The notes beneath the pieces are model-generated. The model was given only the letters and a program-made list of their open reading frames with translations, made no database searches and was not told the DNA's origin. A DNA stretch of 64,000 nt from Actinomycetospora endophytica (GTDB taxonomy: Bacteria; Actinomycetota; Actinomycetes; Mycobacteriales; Pseudonocardiaceae), in contig NZ_JAJNDB010000002.1 of NCBI RefSeq assembly GCF_021026375.1, positions 806,001 to 870,000 of the forward strand, given 5' to 3'. The position numbers and the translations under genes are program-made. How positions within the stretch are numbered: position 1 is the first letter of the stretch; each line of letters begins with the position of its first letter. Of the stretch, positions 16,003-24,682 are shown piece after piece.

Positions 16003-17063
16003 GCGCCCCGGCGATCGAGAGCGGCGAGCTGCGCGACGCGGTCGCCGCGGTCCTGCGTGACCGCGTCACCCCGGAGGTGCTCGAGGCGGCCGAGCGGGAC
16101 GGCTGGGCCGCGGGAGTGTGGGAGCCGCTCGCCGACGGCGGGTTCGCGGCCGTCTCCGTGACCGAGGCCGCCGGGGGCTCCGGCGGATCCGTCGCGCAGG
16201 CGTGCGCGGTGCTCGAGGCCGTCGGCGCCGCCGCGGTGCCGGTCCCGGCGGCCGAGACCGGGCTGCTCGCGGGGCGGCTCCTCGCGTCGGCCGACCTGGA
16301 GCTCCCGGACGGTGCGCTCTCCACGACGTCGTCCCCGGGGCTGGCCCTGGGCTCCGGCGGGCTGGCCGGTGCCGTCGCCCGGGTGCCGTGGGCGCGGGCG
16401 GTGTCCGCCCTCGCGCTGCTCGCCGACGGGCCGGACGGACCCGTCGTCGTCCTCGTGGATCCCGGCGCCGCCCGGATCACCCCGGGCCGCAACCTCGCGG
16501 GCGAGCCCCGTGATCACGTCGATCTCGACGGCGTGCGGCCGCTGGTGACCGCGCCCGCCCCGCCCGACGCGGGCGTCGAGCTGCGGCGGCGTGGCGCGCT
16601 GTCGCGTGCCGCCCTCGTCGCCGGGGCGTGCCGGGCGGTCATGGACCTGACCGTGCGCTACACCGGCGAGCGGGTGCAGTTCGGGCGTCCGGTCTCGGCG
16701 TTCCCCGCGGTCGCGACGCACCTGGTCCGGATCGCCGAGCAGGCCGAGACCGTCGCGATGGCCGCGCGCAGCGCGGCGGCGAACGCGGGCGAGGAGGGGG
16801 AACCGGCGCCCCTCGACGTCGCCGCGGCGGCCGTCGTCGCGTCGGAGGCCGCCGGGGCCGTCGCGGCGGCCGCGCACCAGGCGACCGGGGCCATGGGGAT
16901 GACCCGTGAGTTCGCGCTCGGAGCTCTGACCCGGCGGCTCTGGTCGTGGCGCGACGAGTGGGGTGGTGGACGGGTGTGGGCCGCCGACCTGGGCCGCTCG
17001 CTGGCCGCGGGCGGGGCGGACGCGTTCTGGCCGACGCTCTCCCGCGGGCTGGTCATCCCGTGA
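15999..17063 (+). CDS. Acyl-CoA dehydrogenase (subunit 2 of a likely pair)
   Basis: 354 residues; acyl-CoA dehydrogenase C-terminal domain is best preserved: LVAGACRAVMDLTVRYTGERVQFGRPVSAFPAVATHLVRIAEQ and HQATGAMGMTREFALGALTRRLWSWRDEWG. The N-terminal half is degenerate and Ala/Gly-rich. GTG start overlaps the previous stop. Paired with the upstream subunit it probably forms a heterotetrameric dehydrogenase for bulky acyl-CoA substrates. Its 3' end overlaps a convergent membrane-protein gene by 11 bases. Confidence 0.9.
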   Translation: MSAPAIESGELRDAVAAVLRDRVTPEVLEAAERDGWAAGVWEPLADGGFAAVSVTEAAGGSGGSVAQACAVLEAVGAAAVPVPAAETGLLAGRLLASADLELPDGALSTTSSPGLALGSGGLAGAVARVPWARAVSALALLADGPDGPVVVLVDPGAARITPGRNLAGEPRDHVDLDGVRPLVTAPAPPDAGVELRRRGALSRAALVAGACRAVMDLTVRYTGERVQFGRPVSAFPAVATHLVRIAEQAETVAMAARSAAANAGEEGEPAPLDVAAAAVVASEAAGAVAAAAHQATGAMGMTREFALGALTRRLWSWRDEWGGGRVWAADLGRSLAAGGADAFWPTLSRGLVIP

Positions 17064-18156
17064 CGAACCGGGCCCGGTAGCGCTCCACGAGCAGGAGCAG
17101 AGCGAACTCGACGACGACGGCGGAGACGACGAGCTCGGCGTCGAGGTAGCCCAGCGCGACGTTGACCCCGGCCAGCGCGATGACCAGGCCGGCGCGGGCC
17201 GTCGTCGTGCCCCAGCGGTCCCGGCCGAGGACCAGCGCGACGGCCGCGAGGAACAGCAGGACGCCGACGATCGCCTCGCCCGCCGAGGCGACGACCAGTA
17301 GGGGCGGGCGGGAGCCGTGCGGGACCACCTGGTCGTCGAGGATCAGCGTCGTCTCGGGCCCGCCCGCCCAGAGCACGATCAGCACCACCAGGCCGACCAG
17401 GGAGAAGAGCCCCAGCAGCGCGGAGCCCGCGATCAGCGCGAGGCGGTGCACCCACCGCGGGAAGAGCACGTTCTCGGCGCGCAGGACGGCCGCGCGCAGC
17501 GTCCGGGTCCGGTGCCCGGGCGGCTCGACCGGCGCGGCCTCGACGAGCGGACGGGTCGCCGCGGCGTGGGCGGCGAGGTCCGGCCGGGACGGGTCGGCCG
17601 CCATCGCGGTGAGGTCGGCGAGCAGGGCGGTTCGGGCCGCCGGGGTCAGCGGCCCGTCGGCCACCTCCTTGAGCCCGTCGGCCGCCGCGTAGGCGCGGGC
17701 GCGCGGGCCGTCGAGGTGGGTCCGGCGGGCCAGGGTCGCGAGACCGAGGACGGCGAGGAAGACGACGTAGATGATCGGCGCCGCGAGCGGGGTGAAGTAG
17801 TCGTTGGCGGCGGTGATGAACTTGCCGACCTCGTCGACGAAGAGCCCCGAGCCGACGCCCACGCACACCGCCGTCACGTGCTGCACCCAGTGGTTGGCCC
17901 ACAGCAGGGCGAGCAGTCCACCGATCAGCAGGAGCAGCCCACCCCACAGCGCATGGGCCAGGTGGTACTGCCCGCCGCCGATCTGCGGGTAGCCGGTCAG
18001 GGCGAGGTAGAGCCGGGTCAGGACGACGGTGACCCCGAAGCTGACGGCCACCAGCCGCAGGCTGCGGGCACCGTCGGCGCGCTGGACGGGGCCGCGGCTC
18101 CGGTGGGGCTCGGGATCAGCGGTCCCGAGGCCCGTCGTGACCGGGATCGTGCTCAT
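17053..18156 (-). CDS. Multi-pass membrane protein of unknown function
   Basis: 367 residues with about eight hydrophobic segments: four in the first 140 residues (SFGVTVVLTRLYLAL, ALWGGLLLLIGGLLALLWAN, VTAVCVGVGSGLFVDEVGKF, PIIYVVFLAVLGLATLA), a cytoplasmic helical stretch of about 100 residues, then four more. The motif GGGQYHLAHALWGGLLLL and FVDEVGKFITAANDYF looks conserved but I cannot name the family. Convergent with the acyl-CoA operon, so not part of it. Confidence 0.8.
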   Translation of the reverse strand: MSTIPVTTGLGTADPEPHRSRGPVQRADGARSLRLVAVSFGVTVVLTRLYLALTGYPQIGGGQYHLAHALWGGLLLLIGGLLALLWANHWVQHVTAVCVGVGSGLFVDEVGKFITAANDYFTPLAAPIIYVVFLAVLGLATLARRTHLDGPRARAYAAADGLKEVADGPLTPAARTALLADLTAMAADPSRPDLAAHAAATRPLVEAAPVEPPGHRTRTLRAAVLRAENVLFPRWVHRLALIAGSALLGLFSLVGLVVLIVLWAGGPETTLILDDQVVPHGSRPPLLVVASAGEAIVGVLLFLAAVALVLGRDRWGTTTARAGLVIALAGVNVALGYLDAELVVSAVVVEFALLLLVERYRARFVTG

Positions 18157-18361
18157 CGGGGCCCCCTCGGTGCTCGTCGCGCCGACGGTAGCCAGCGGGG
18201 GACGCGATGACCACGAAACACCCGGTCAGGAGCCCACGACGCCCGGTCGGGGGTGCCCATGCACCCGTCTGCGTGCAGGATCACCCGGTCCGTGCGTCTG
18301 CACATGCGTCCGAACGGTGCCAAGATGGCGGCCTGGGACCGAGTTGCGTCGGGAGGCCGTG
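18157..18361. other. Intergenic region before BKACE gene
   Basis: Divergent region of about 200 bases between the membrane-protein gene and the BKACE gene. It holds repeated CCCGGTC words and GGGAGG (18351-18356), the ribosome site of the downstream gene. No further gene or clear operator seen. Confidence 0.5.
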
Positions 18362-19177
18362 GTGCTGCAGTGCTGCCCCAACGGGACGCGCCCCGACGGC
18401 GTGTCCCCGGCCCTGCCGAGCACGGCCGAGGCGCTCGCGCGGGACGCGGGAGCGGTCGCCGCGCTGGGCGTGCGCAGCATGCACGTGCACCCTCGCGACG
18501 GGTACGGGCGCGAGAGCCTCGACACCGAGGTGATCGGGACGACGGTGGCCGCCATCCGCCGGGCCGCGCCGTCGCTGGAGATCGGCGTGCCGATGGCGCG
18601 GTGGGTCGAGCCGAGCGCGTTCCGCCGCACGGTCCTGGTGCAGGAGTGGGCCCGGCTGCCCCGCCATGCGCGCCCGGACGTCGCCGCGGTGAACGTCCAC
18701 GAGCGCGGGTGGGAGACGGTCTGCGAGGCGCTCGCGTCCGTCGGCATGGGGATCGAGCTCGGGGTCTGGACGAGCGGCGACGCGGTGCAGCTCAAGCAGG
18801 CGGGGATCCCGCAGGGCACGGTCCGGGTGACCGCCGAGGTCACCGTCACCGACCCGGACTCCGCCGTGGCCGAGGCGGTGCGCCTGCTCCGCGCGCTGCG
18901 GCCGATGTCGGTGCCGATCCTGCTGCACGGAGAGGAGGGCGGCGCCTGGCCGGTGCTCGAGTACGCCCGCCGCCAGGGCTTCGACACCCGGATCGGCTTC
19001 GAGGACACGCTCACCGGCCCGGACGGCGTGTGGTCGGCGACCAGCAACGAGGAGCTCGTCCGCTACGCGCTCGGGCAGGCGGTGTCGCCCCGCCTCGGGC
19101 CGCGGCGCCGTCCGCGGGGTGGGTTCCTGTCCGGCCGGCTCGGGTTCAGCCGGTCCCGGTCGGCGCACCGTTCGTAG
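18362..19177 (+). CDS. BKACE-family (3-keto-5-aminohexanoate cleavage-like) enzyme
   Basis: 271 residues from GTG 18362, preceded by GGGAGG. The start LQCCPNGTRP aligns with the beginning of the short BKACE proteins, followed by SMHVHPRDGYGRESLD with the metal-binding HxHPRD. The family uses zinc to condense a beta-keto acid with acetyl-CoA, releasing a cleaved CoA ester and acetoacetate. Later motifs GVWTSGDAVQ, VPILLHGEEGGAWP and TRIGFEDTL complete the barrel. Substrate unknown; the C-terminal 25 residues are Arg/Ser-rich and poorly conserved. Confidence 0.88.
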   Translation: MLQCCPNGTRPDGVSPALPSTAEALARDAGAVAALGVRSMHVHPRDGYGRESLDTEVIGTTVAAIRRAAPSLEIGVPMARWVEPSAFRRTVLVQEWARLPRHARPDVAAVNVHERGWETVCEALASVGMGIELGVWTSGDAVQLKQAGIPQGTVRVTAEVTVTDPDSAVAEAVRLLRALRPMSVPILLHGEEGGAWPVLEYARRQGFDTRIGFEDTLTGPDGVWSATSNEELVRYALGQAVSPRLGPRRRPRGGFLSGRLGFSRSRSAHRS

Positions 19178-19196
19178 GGCCTGCCCGGTCCCGTTT

Positions 19197-19326
19197 CTGA
19201 GCGAAGGGCCCTTTCGGTCGATCTAGTCGAGCGAAGGGCACCCTCGCTCGGAATCGGCCGGGCGTCCGGGTTCTGGCCGAGGGCGCCCCTCGCCGATCTA
19301 GTCGAGCGAAGGTGCCCTTCGCTCAG
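19197..19326. repeat. Terminator-like repeat cluster between convergent genes
   Basis: CTGAGCGAAGGGC (19197-19209) is perfectly inverted at 19314-19326. Within lie two direct copies of the 19-mer CGATCTAGTCGAGCGAAGG (19219-19237 and 19294-19312) and a local hairpin GAGCGAAGGG...CCCTCGCTC. The cluster overlaps the last codons of the ABC ATPase gene. Probably bidirectional termination; the duplication suggests a dispersed palindromic element. Confidence 0.75.
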
Positions 19327-20050
19327 AGAGCTGGTCCAGCACCTCCGACGGCGGACCGGACCGGGCGATCCGCCCGTGCTCCAGCACGACGACGGTGTCG
19401 GCCACCTCCCGCGCGAACGCCCGCTCGTGGGTCACCACGACCATCGTCGTGCCCCCACGCGCCAGGTCGCGGAGCACCTCGAGGACCTCGCCGACCAGCG
19501 CCGGGTCGAGCGCGCTGGTCGGCTCGTCGAACAGCATCAGCTGCGGGTCCATCGCGAGCGCGCGGGCGATCGCGACGCGCTGCTGCTGCCCGCCCGAGAG
19601 CTGGCGCGGATAGGCGTCCTCCCGGCCGGCCAACCCCACGCGGGCCAGCAGCGCCCGACCCCGCGACTCCGCCTCCGAACGCGCCACGCCCAGCACCCCG
19701 ACCGGCGCCTCGACGACGTTCGCGAGCGCCGTCATGTGCCCGAAGAGCTGGAACTGCTGGAAGACCATGCCGATCGCGCGGCGCTGCGCGGCGATCCGGC
19801 GCTGGGCCAGTTCACGGAGCCGCTCGCCGTCGCGGCGGTAGCCGATGAGCTCGCCGTCGACGGTGATCGTCCCGGCGTCCGGGGTCTCGAGGTGGTTGAG
19901 GCAGCGCAGCAGCGTCGACTTCCCCGACCCGCTAGGCCCGACGAGCACCGTCACCGATCCGGCCTCGACGTCGAGGTCGACGCCGTCGAGCACCGTCGTG
20001 CCCGCGAAGGCCTTCGTCAGCCCGCGGACCTGCAGCAGCGCGTCGCTCAT
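19298..20050 (-). CDS. Polar amino acid ABC transporter, ATP-binding subunit
   Basis: 250 residues with all ATPase motifs: Walker [10 protein letters not shown]-loop [12 protein letters not shown], signature [15 protein letters not shown], Walker [13 protein letters not shown], and the switch His in VVVTHE. Closest in layout to the HisP/GlnQ/TcyC group. The start overlaps the permease stop (ATGA). Together with the permease and the divergent binding protein it forms an amino-acid importer; sulfur amino acids are suggested by the leader peptide at 21187. The last residues are encoded within a repeat element. Confidence 0.95.
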   Translation of the reverse strand: MSDALLQVRGLTKAFAGTTVLDGVDLDVEAGSVTVLVGPSGSGKSTLLRCLNHLETPDAGTITVDGELIGYRRDGERLRELAQRRIAAQRRAIGMVFQQFQLFGHMTALANVVEAPVGVLGVARSEAESRGRALLARVGLAGREDAYPRQLSGGQQQRVAIARALAMDPQLMLFDEPTSALDPALVGEVLEVLRDLARGGTTMVVVTHERAFAREVADTVVVLEHGRIARSGPPSEVLDQLSERRAPSLD

Positions 20051-20985
20051 GCCGCACCCCCGGCGACCCGCGCCCGCAGGCGCTGCCACGGCGTCGGCGG
20101 CAACGATCGTTCCGCGCCGCGCGCGTAGTACCGCTCCACGTAGTACTGCCCGACCGAGAGCAGGCTCGTCAGGATCACGTACCAGACGGTCGCGACCAGC
20201 AGGAGCGGGATGATCTCGTAGGTCCGGTTGTAGATCGTCTGGACGGCGTAGAGCACGTCGGTCACCGCGATCACCGAGACGATCGAGGTGCCCTTGAGCG
20301 TCCCGATCACCATGTTCCCGGTCGCCGGGACGATCGAGCGCATCGCCTGCGGCAGCACGATGCGCCGCAGCACGCGGGCCCGGGTCATCCCCAGCGCCGT
20401 CGCCGCCTCGGCCTGGCCGGCGTCCACCCCGAGGATGCCGCCGCGCACGATCTCCGCCGCGTACGCGGCCTCGTGCAGGACGAGCCCGAGCAGGGCGGCG
20501 AGCGTCGGGCCGATCAGGTGGACCGAGTCCGTCGAGCCGAACGACGGCCCGAACGGGATCCCGAGCGACAGGCGCGGGTAGAGGGCGCCGATGTTGTACC
20601 AGAACAGCAGTTGCACCAGCAGCGGCGTCGAGCGGAACAGCCACACGTAGGCCCAGCTCACCGACGAGAGCACCGGGTTGGCCGACAGGCGCATCGCGGC
20701 GAGCCCGATCCCCAGCGCGAAGCCCAGGACCGTCGTCGCGGCGGTGAGCCACAGCGTCGTCGCCAGTCCGCGCAGGACCGCGCCGGTGCCCAGGTACTGC
20801 GCCACGGTCGGCCAGCCGAACGCCGGGTTGAGTGCCACCGAGCGCAACGCCCACAGGACCAGCACGACGACGACGGCGGCCGCGACCCAGCGCCCGACGT
20901 GGCGGGATCCGACGGTGCGCGGTGGTGGTGTCGCGGGGTCCGACGCCGCCGGGGCGGGCTGGCCGGACAGGGTGAGGGAAGACAT
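20047..20985 (-). CDS. Amino acid ABC transporter permease
   Basis: 312 residues from ATG 20985. Five or so membrane helices after a cytoplasmic N-terminus; the permease signature EAATALGMTRARVLRRIVLPQAMRSIVPATGN is the EAA loop that docks on the ATPase. LWLTAATTVLGFALGIGLAAMRLS and LWLFRSTPLLVQLLFWYN are typical of HisM/GlnP proteins. A longer frame upstream exists but shows no family similarity. Translationally coupled to the ATPase; the partner binding protein is divergent. Confidence 0.93.
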   Translation of the reverse strand: MSSLTLSGQPAPAASDPATPPPRTVGSRHVGRWVAAAVVVVLVLWALRSVALNPAFGWPTVAQYLGTGAVLRGLATTLWLTAATTVLGFALGIGLAAMRLSANPVLSSVSWAYVWLFRSTPLLVQLLFWYNIGALYPRLSLGIPFGPSFGSTDSVHLIGPTLAALLGLVLHEAAYAAEIVRGGILGVDAGQAEAATALGMTRARVLRRIVLPQAMRSIVPATGNMVIGTLKGTSIVSVIAVTDVLYAVQTIYNRTYEIIPLLLVATVWYVILTSLLSVGQYYVERYYARGAERSLPPTPWQRLRARVAGGAA

Positions 20986-21380
20986 CAACGGGCTCCGAGC
21001 AGGAGGAGGCGGGCGAGGACGAGATGGCTCCGCCGGGAGCGGCCCGCGTCCCTCAACGCGGGCGGACGGTCGCCACGGGCGACCACTCCGACACGGACCG
21101 TACGTCGGTCGGGTGACGACGTCGAGTCGCGCCCGCCTGATCACACCGGCTTGACCGGGGCCCTCCTGCCTGGTTCTGTCCCGTTCATGGCACCGCTCGG
21201 CACGTTGGTCACCCGTGACCACGTCGACCTGTGCCGTGTCTGGTCCGCGTCCTGTCGCTGAGCGTCCCGCCTCGTCGGATCCGCTCCGCCACCACCTCCG
21301 CTGGACCCACCCCCTCGCCGTGATCAGCGCGTCGTCGCGCACACGTCGGGTCCGGACCGCTCCTCCTCGACAGGACGACC
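20986..21380. promoter_or_regulatory. Divergent control region of the ABC transporter
   Basis: 395 bases separating the permease from the binding protein. It contains a leader peptide gene (21187-21261) and the inverted repeat GGTCAC-CC-GTGACC (21207-21220) inside it. The distance from leader stop to the next start (about 120 bases) leaves room for alternative hairpins. No other gene seen. Confidence 0.6.
21187..21261 (+). CDS. Cys-containing leader peptide (attenuator)
   Basis: A 24-codon reading frame, ATG to TGA, ending LVTRDHVDLCRVWSASCR. Short actinobacterial leader peptides with the core HVDLxR..SAxCR are known upstream of sulfur assimilation and cysteine/methionine genes. The two Cys codons near the end would stall ribosomes when Cys-tRNA is scarce. 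It is 119 bases before the binding-protein gene on the same strand, so cysteine-responsive attenuation of import is the likely function. Confidence 0.75.
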   Translation: MAPLGTLVTRDHVDLCRVWSASCR

Positions 21381-22283
21381 ATGCTCCGACCCGCGCTGCC
21401 GGCTGCGCTCGCCCTCGCCGGCGTCCTGCTGGCCGGCTGTGCCTCGCCGCTCGACGACCTCGACGCCGGGGTGCCCCGCCAGGACGTCACTTCCGCCGTC
21501 GCCCGTGACCCGGCGGCCGCCGCCCTGCTCCCGACCGCCGTGGCGCAGGCCGGGGTGCTCACCGTCGGCGCGAGCGTCGGCGGGCAGCCGGCGGCGTTCA
21601 AGCTCTCCGACGGCGTGACGGTCGTCGGCGAGGACATCGACATGACCGAGGCGGTGGCGCGCACCCTCGGGCTGCGCGTGCAGCGCACCGAGGGCACCTT
21701 CGACGGCATCGTCCCGGGCCTGACCAGCGGCAAGTTCGACGTCGCGACCGGCAACTTCGCCGTCACCGAGGCCCGCAAGAAAGCCGTCAGCTTCGTCACC
21801 TACATCAACGACGGCCAGGGGTTCGCCGTCCGCGCGGACGACCCGCAGCCCCCGATCCACGACCTCGCCGACCTGTGCGGGAAGGCCGTGTCCGTCCTCG
21901 CCGGCTCGACTTTCGAGGCCTCGCTGGCGAAGACCCAGCCGCGATGTCCCTCGGCGGGCCGACCGCCGATCGACGTGCGCAGCTATCCGGACGGCGCCAC
22001 CGCTCAGCTGGCGCTGGCCCAGCGGCGCGCCGACGTCACCATGAGCACGATCAACGGCCTGCGCTACCTCGTCTCGCAGCAGCCGCGCCTGCGGTTCGTG
22101 AACGAGTACCGGCGTCTCGACGTCGGGTTCGCGCTGGCCAAGGACTCACCGCTCGTCCCAGCGGTGCACGCCGCCGTCGAGCGGCTCATGGCCGACGGCA
22201 CGTACGCCCGGATCCTCGCGAAGTGGGGGACACCCACCTCCGCGCTGCGCACCTCGCAGGTCGACCCGCCCGAGACGGCCTGA
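21381..22283 (+). CDS. Amino acid ABC transporter substrate-binding lipoprotein
   Basis: 300 residues. A lipoprotein signal peptide ends LLAGC (Cys21), so the protein is membrane-anchored outside. The SBP type-3 domain is clear: GVLTVGASVGGQPAAFKLSDGVTVVGEDIDMTEAVARTLG, GLTSGKFDVATGNFAVTEARKKAVSFVTY, and a C-terminal ADGTYARILAKWG. Family members bind polar amino acids such as cystine or glutamine. Preceded by the Cys leader and divergent from the permease/ATPase genes. Cystine is my best guess for ligand. Confidence 0.93.
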   Translation: MLRPALPAALALAGVLLAGCASPLDDLDAGVPRQDVTSAVARDPAAAALLPTAVAQAGVLTVGASVGGQPAAFKLSDGVTVVGEDIDMTEAVARTLGLRVQRTEGTFDGIVPGLTSGKFDVATGNFAVTEARKKAVSFVTYINDGQGFAVRADDPQPPIHDLADLCGKAVSVLAGSTFEASLAKTQPRCPSAGRPPIDVRSYPDGATAQLALAQRRADVTMSTINGLRYLVSQQPRLRFVNEYRRLDVGFALAKDSPLVPAVHAAVERLMADGTYARILAKWGTPTSALRTSQVDPPETA

Positions 22284-22316
22284 TCCCTTGCACCTCCCCA
22301 TTTCCAGGAGACAACT

Positions 22317-22529
22317 GTGTCCGAGACGACCACGTCCTTCACCCCGCGCGGCGCCGCCGTCGCGTCGTTCCTGACCCACCTCGACGCCCTCGTGCAGCGC
22401 GAGGTCTCGGCCGTGGACGCCGGCGCCGGGCGGTGGGAGCTCGAGGCCGAGCGCATCGCCGCCGAGGTCGCGGGCGCGTTGGGCTCGCTGCGCCACGACC
22501 TGCAGCGGCACCGGACGGCGTTCGGCTGA
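22317..22529 (+). CDS. Small helical protein, unknown
   Basis: 70 residues, GTG start with CAGGAG upstream, 33 bases after the binding protein and apparently in its operon. Sequence is rich in Ala/Glu/Arg and predicted helical (FLTHLDALVQREVSAVDAGAGRWELEAERIAAEVAGALGSLRHDLQRHR). No motif recognised. Position suggests a transporter-associated or sulfur-responsive accessory protein; that is inference. Confidence 0.65.
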   Translation: MSETTTSFTPRGAAVASFLTHLDALVQREVSAVDAGAGRWELEAERIAAEVAGALGSLRHDLQRHRTAFG

Positions 22530-22587
22530 CGCCATGTGCGTGCGTTTCCGTGCTGGAACACGGAAACGCACGCACGTGGGGCGTCAG
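22526..22587. terminator. Bidirectional terminator hairpin
   Basis: GTGCGTGCGTTTCCGTG (22536-22552) is perfectly inverted at 22559-22575 with a 6-base loop. CTGACGCC/GGCGTCAG (22526-22533, 22580-22587) extends the stem after a small internal bubble. It contains the stop codons of both convergent genes. No U-tract. Confidence 0.85.
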
Positions 22588-23741
22588 TCCCGAAGTCCGC
22601 CGCGTGTGATGAGTTGGCCGGCGATGACGTTGCGTTGGATTTCGTTGGTGCCTTCGCCGACGATCATCAGGGGGGCGTCGCGGAAGTAGCGTTCGACGTC
22701 GTACTCGGTGGAGTAGCCGTAGCCGCCGTGGATGCGTACGGCGTTGAGGGCGACTTCCATGGCGATCTCGGAGGTGAACAGTTTGGCCATGCCGGCTTCG
22801 AGGTCGGCGCGGTCACCGGCGTCGAAGCGTTCGGCGGCGTGCAGGATCAGCGCCCGGGCGGCGGTGATCTTGGTGGCCATGTCGGCGAGGTAGTTCCCGA
22901 TCGACTGGTGGCGCCAGATGGGTTTGCCGAACGCTTCGCGGTGTTGGGCGTAGGCCAGTGAGTCCTCGAACGCGGCGGTGGCGACCCCGAGGGCGCGGGC
23001 GGCGACCTGGATGCGGCCGGTCTCGAGCCCGGTCATCATCTGGGTGAAGCCGCGGCCCTCGACCCCGCCGAGCAGCGCGTCGGCGGGCACGGTCATGTCG
23101 GTGAAGTTCAGCTCGCAGGCTTCGACGCCCTTGTACCCGAGTTTCGAGAGGTCCTTGGAGACCTCCAATCCTGGGCCGTGTTCGACGAGCAGGATGGAGA
23201 TGCCGCGGTGTTGGGGGTCGGCGTCGGGGTCGGTCTTGGCCAGCAGCGCGATCAGCCCGGAGCGGCGGGCGTTGGAGATCCAGGTCTTGGCGCCGTTGAC
23301 CACATAGGCGTCGCCGGTGCGGCGGGCGGTGGTGGTCATGGCCTGTAGGTCGGAGCCGCCGCCCGGTTCGGTCAGCGCCATGGTGGCGCGCAGTTCACCG
23401 GTGGCCATCCGCGGCAGATACTTCTCCTGCTGCTCGGTCGTGCCGAACGCGACGAGCAGTTTGGAGACCACGGTGTGTCCGCCCATGGCGCCGGCCAGGG
23501 ACATCCAGCCGCGGGCGAGTTCGGCGGTGACCAGGGCGTAGCAGGGCATCGAGACCGGGGCCTCGCCCCAGGGCTCGGGGATGGCGAGCCCGAAGATGCC
23601 GAGTTCTTTCATCGCCTCGATCAGCGCTTCGGGGTAGGTGTTGGTGTGCTCGAGCTCGGCGACCACCGGCTTGACGTCCTTGTCGACGAACGCCCGGACC
23701 GTCTCCACGACGAACCGCTCCTCGGACGACAGGTTGGACAC
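22584..23741 (-). CDS. Acyl-CoA dehydrogenase
   Basis: 385 residues, full length. Typical blocks: MALTEPGGGSDLQAMTTTA, YVVNGAKTWISNARRSGLIALLAKT, GIQVAARALGVATAAFEDSLAYAQHREAFGKPIWRHQSIGNYLADM, and NAVRIHGGYGYSTEYDVERYFRDAPLMIVGEGTNEIQRNVIAGQL, with the catalytic base Glu in the VGEGTNE region. FAD enzyme oxidising an acyl-CoA. Codon use has noticeably more GAA, CAA and AAA than its neighbours, hinting at a different history. GTG start. Confidence 0.95.
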   Translation of the reverse strand: MSNLSSEERFVVETVRAFVDKDVKPVVAELEHTNTYPEALIEAMKELGIFGLAIPEPWGEAPVSMPCYALVTAELARGWMSLAGAMGGHTVVSKLLVAFGTTEQQEKYLPRMATGELRATMALTEPGGGSDLQAMTTTARRTGDAYVVNGAKTWISNARRSGLIALLAKTDPDADPQHRGISILLVEHGPGLEVSKDLSKLGYKGVEACELNFTDMTVPADALLGGVEGRGFTQMMTGLETGRIQVAARALGVATAAFEDSLAYAQHREAFGKPIWRHQSIGNYLADMATKITAARALILHAAERFDAGDRADLEAGMAKLFTSEIAMEVALNAVRIHGGYGYSTEYDVERYFRDAPLMIVGEGTNEIQRNVIAGQLITRGGLRD

Positions 23742-23826
23742 GTCGGATCACTCCCACCGGTTGCACGGACGCTCCCGCCATCATGCGGTCCCACGCGCGC
23801 GATGCACGGTGAGCGAGCGGTCACAG

Positions 23827-23900
23827 AGGTGCGCTCCCCGCGTGTGAGCAGTAATTGACGCCATGGCATCAATTACTGCTCACGAGCGCGTAGCGCACCT
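23827..23900. repeat. Palindromic repeat element, copy 2
   Basis: Same arm as at 4717: GTGAGCAGTAATTGACGC (23844-23861) against 23866-23883 with one G-T pair. Outer arms AGGTGCGCT (23827-23835) and AGCGCACCT (23892-23900) are perfect complements. The element spans the 3' end of the GntR gene and the space to the dehydrogenase start. Terminator for GntR, and member of a dispersed family. Confidence 0.8.
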
Positions 23901-24600
23901 ACGAGGCGCTCTCCTGCTCGGCCCAGAGGCCGCTGGTCACGAGCACCTCGATCAGCTCGTCCGCGCCCGCGAGGACGTGCCGGTGCATCAGCTCCCGCGC
24001 CCGGTCCGCGTCACCGCGATGCAGGGCCTCGACCAGCCCGCGGTGGTCCTCGCGGGCCCCGGCCACCCGGCCCGCCATCGACAGGAAGAAGCGCGGGGGC
24101 AGCTGCCGCGCGGCGGCGCCGAGCAGGAAGGCGAGCCGGCGCGATCCCGCGGCCCGATTGATCGCCCGATGGAACGCGTGGCCGAGATCGACCAGCCGCT
24201 GGGACTCGTCGAGCCCGGCGCGCTCCTCGGCGACGAGCACGGCCTCGAGCTGGTCGAGCTGCTCCGGGGTGATCCGGACGGCGGCCCGGGCCGCGAGCTC
24301 GCTCGCCAGCTGGGCCTGCACCCAGAACAGGTCGCGCACGTCCTGCTCGGTGAACGCGGCGGCGACGAATCCCTTGCGGGGCACCAGCTCGACGAAGCCC
24401 TCGCTGCGCAGCGCGAGGAGGCCCTCGCGGACGGGGGTGTTGCTGACTCCGACGGCCTCGGCGATCCGGTCGAGTCGCAGGTACTCACCGGGGCAGACCC
24501 GGCCCGAGATGATCAGCTCGCGGACGTAGGCCGCGACCTCCTCGGGCAGCTGCTGCCGACTTCGTCCGCGATCGGAGATCAGAGTCGCGTCTTGGGTCAT
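23899..24600 (-). CDS. GntR family regulator, FCD subfamily
   Basis: 233 residues. Winged helix at about 20-85 (RLDRIAEAVGVSNTPVREGLLALRSEGFVELVPRKGFVAAAF), then FCD effector domain with GHAFHRAINRAAGSRRL and HRGLVEALHRGDADRARELMHRHV carrying the usual metal-site His residues. Divergent from a broken acyl-CoA ligase across a perfect palindrome at 24683, its likely operator. The neighbouring acyl-CoA dehydrogenase may also be a target. ATG at 24600. Confidence 0.92.
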   Translation of the reverse strand: MTQDATLISDRGRSRQQLPEEVAAYVRELIISGRVCPGEYLRLDRIAEAVGVSNTPVREGLLALRSEGFVELVPRKGFVAAAFTEQDVRDLFWVQAQLASELAARAAVRITPEQLDQLEAVLVAEERAGLDESQRLVDLGHAFHRAINRAAGSRRLAFLLGAAARQLPPRFFLSMAGRVAGAREDHRGLVEALHRGDADRARELMHRHVLAGADELIEVLVTSGLWAEQESAS

Positions 24601-24682
24601 CGCCAGCCCCCCAGCGTCGAGCGCATGACCTACCGGACGGTGCTGTCCATCCCGTGGGCAATACTTCGGAGAGTAGCAGTCT

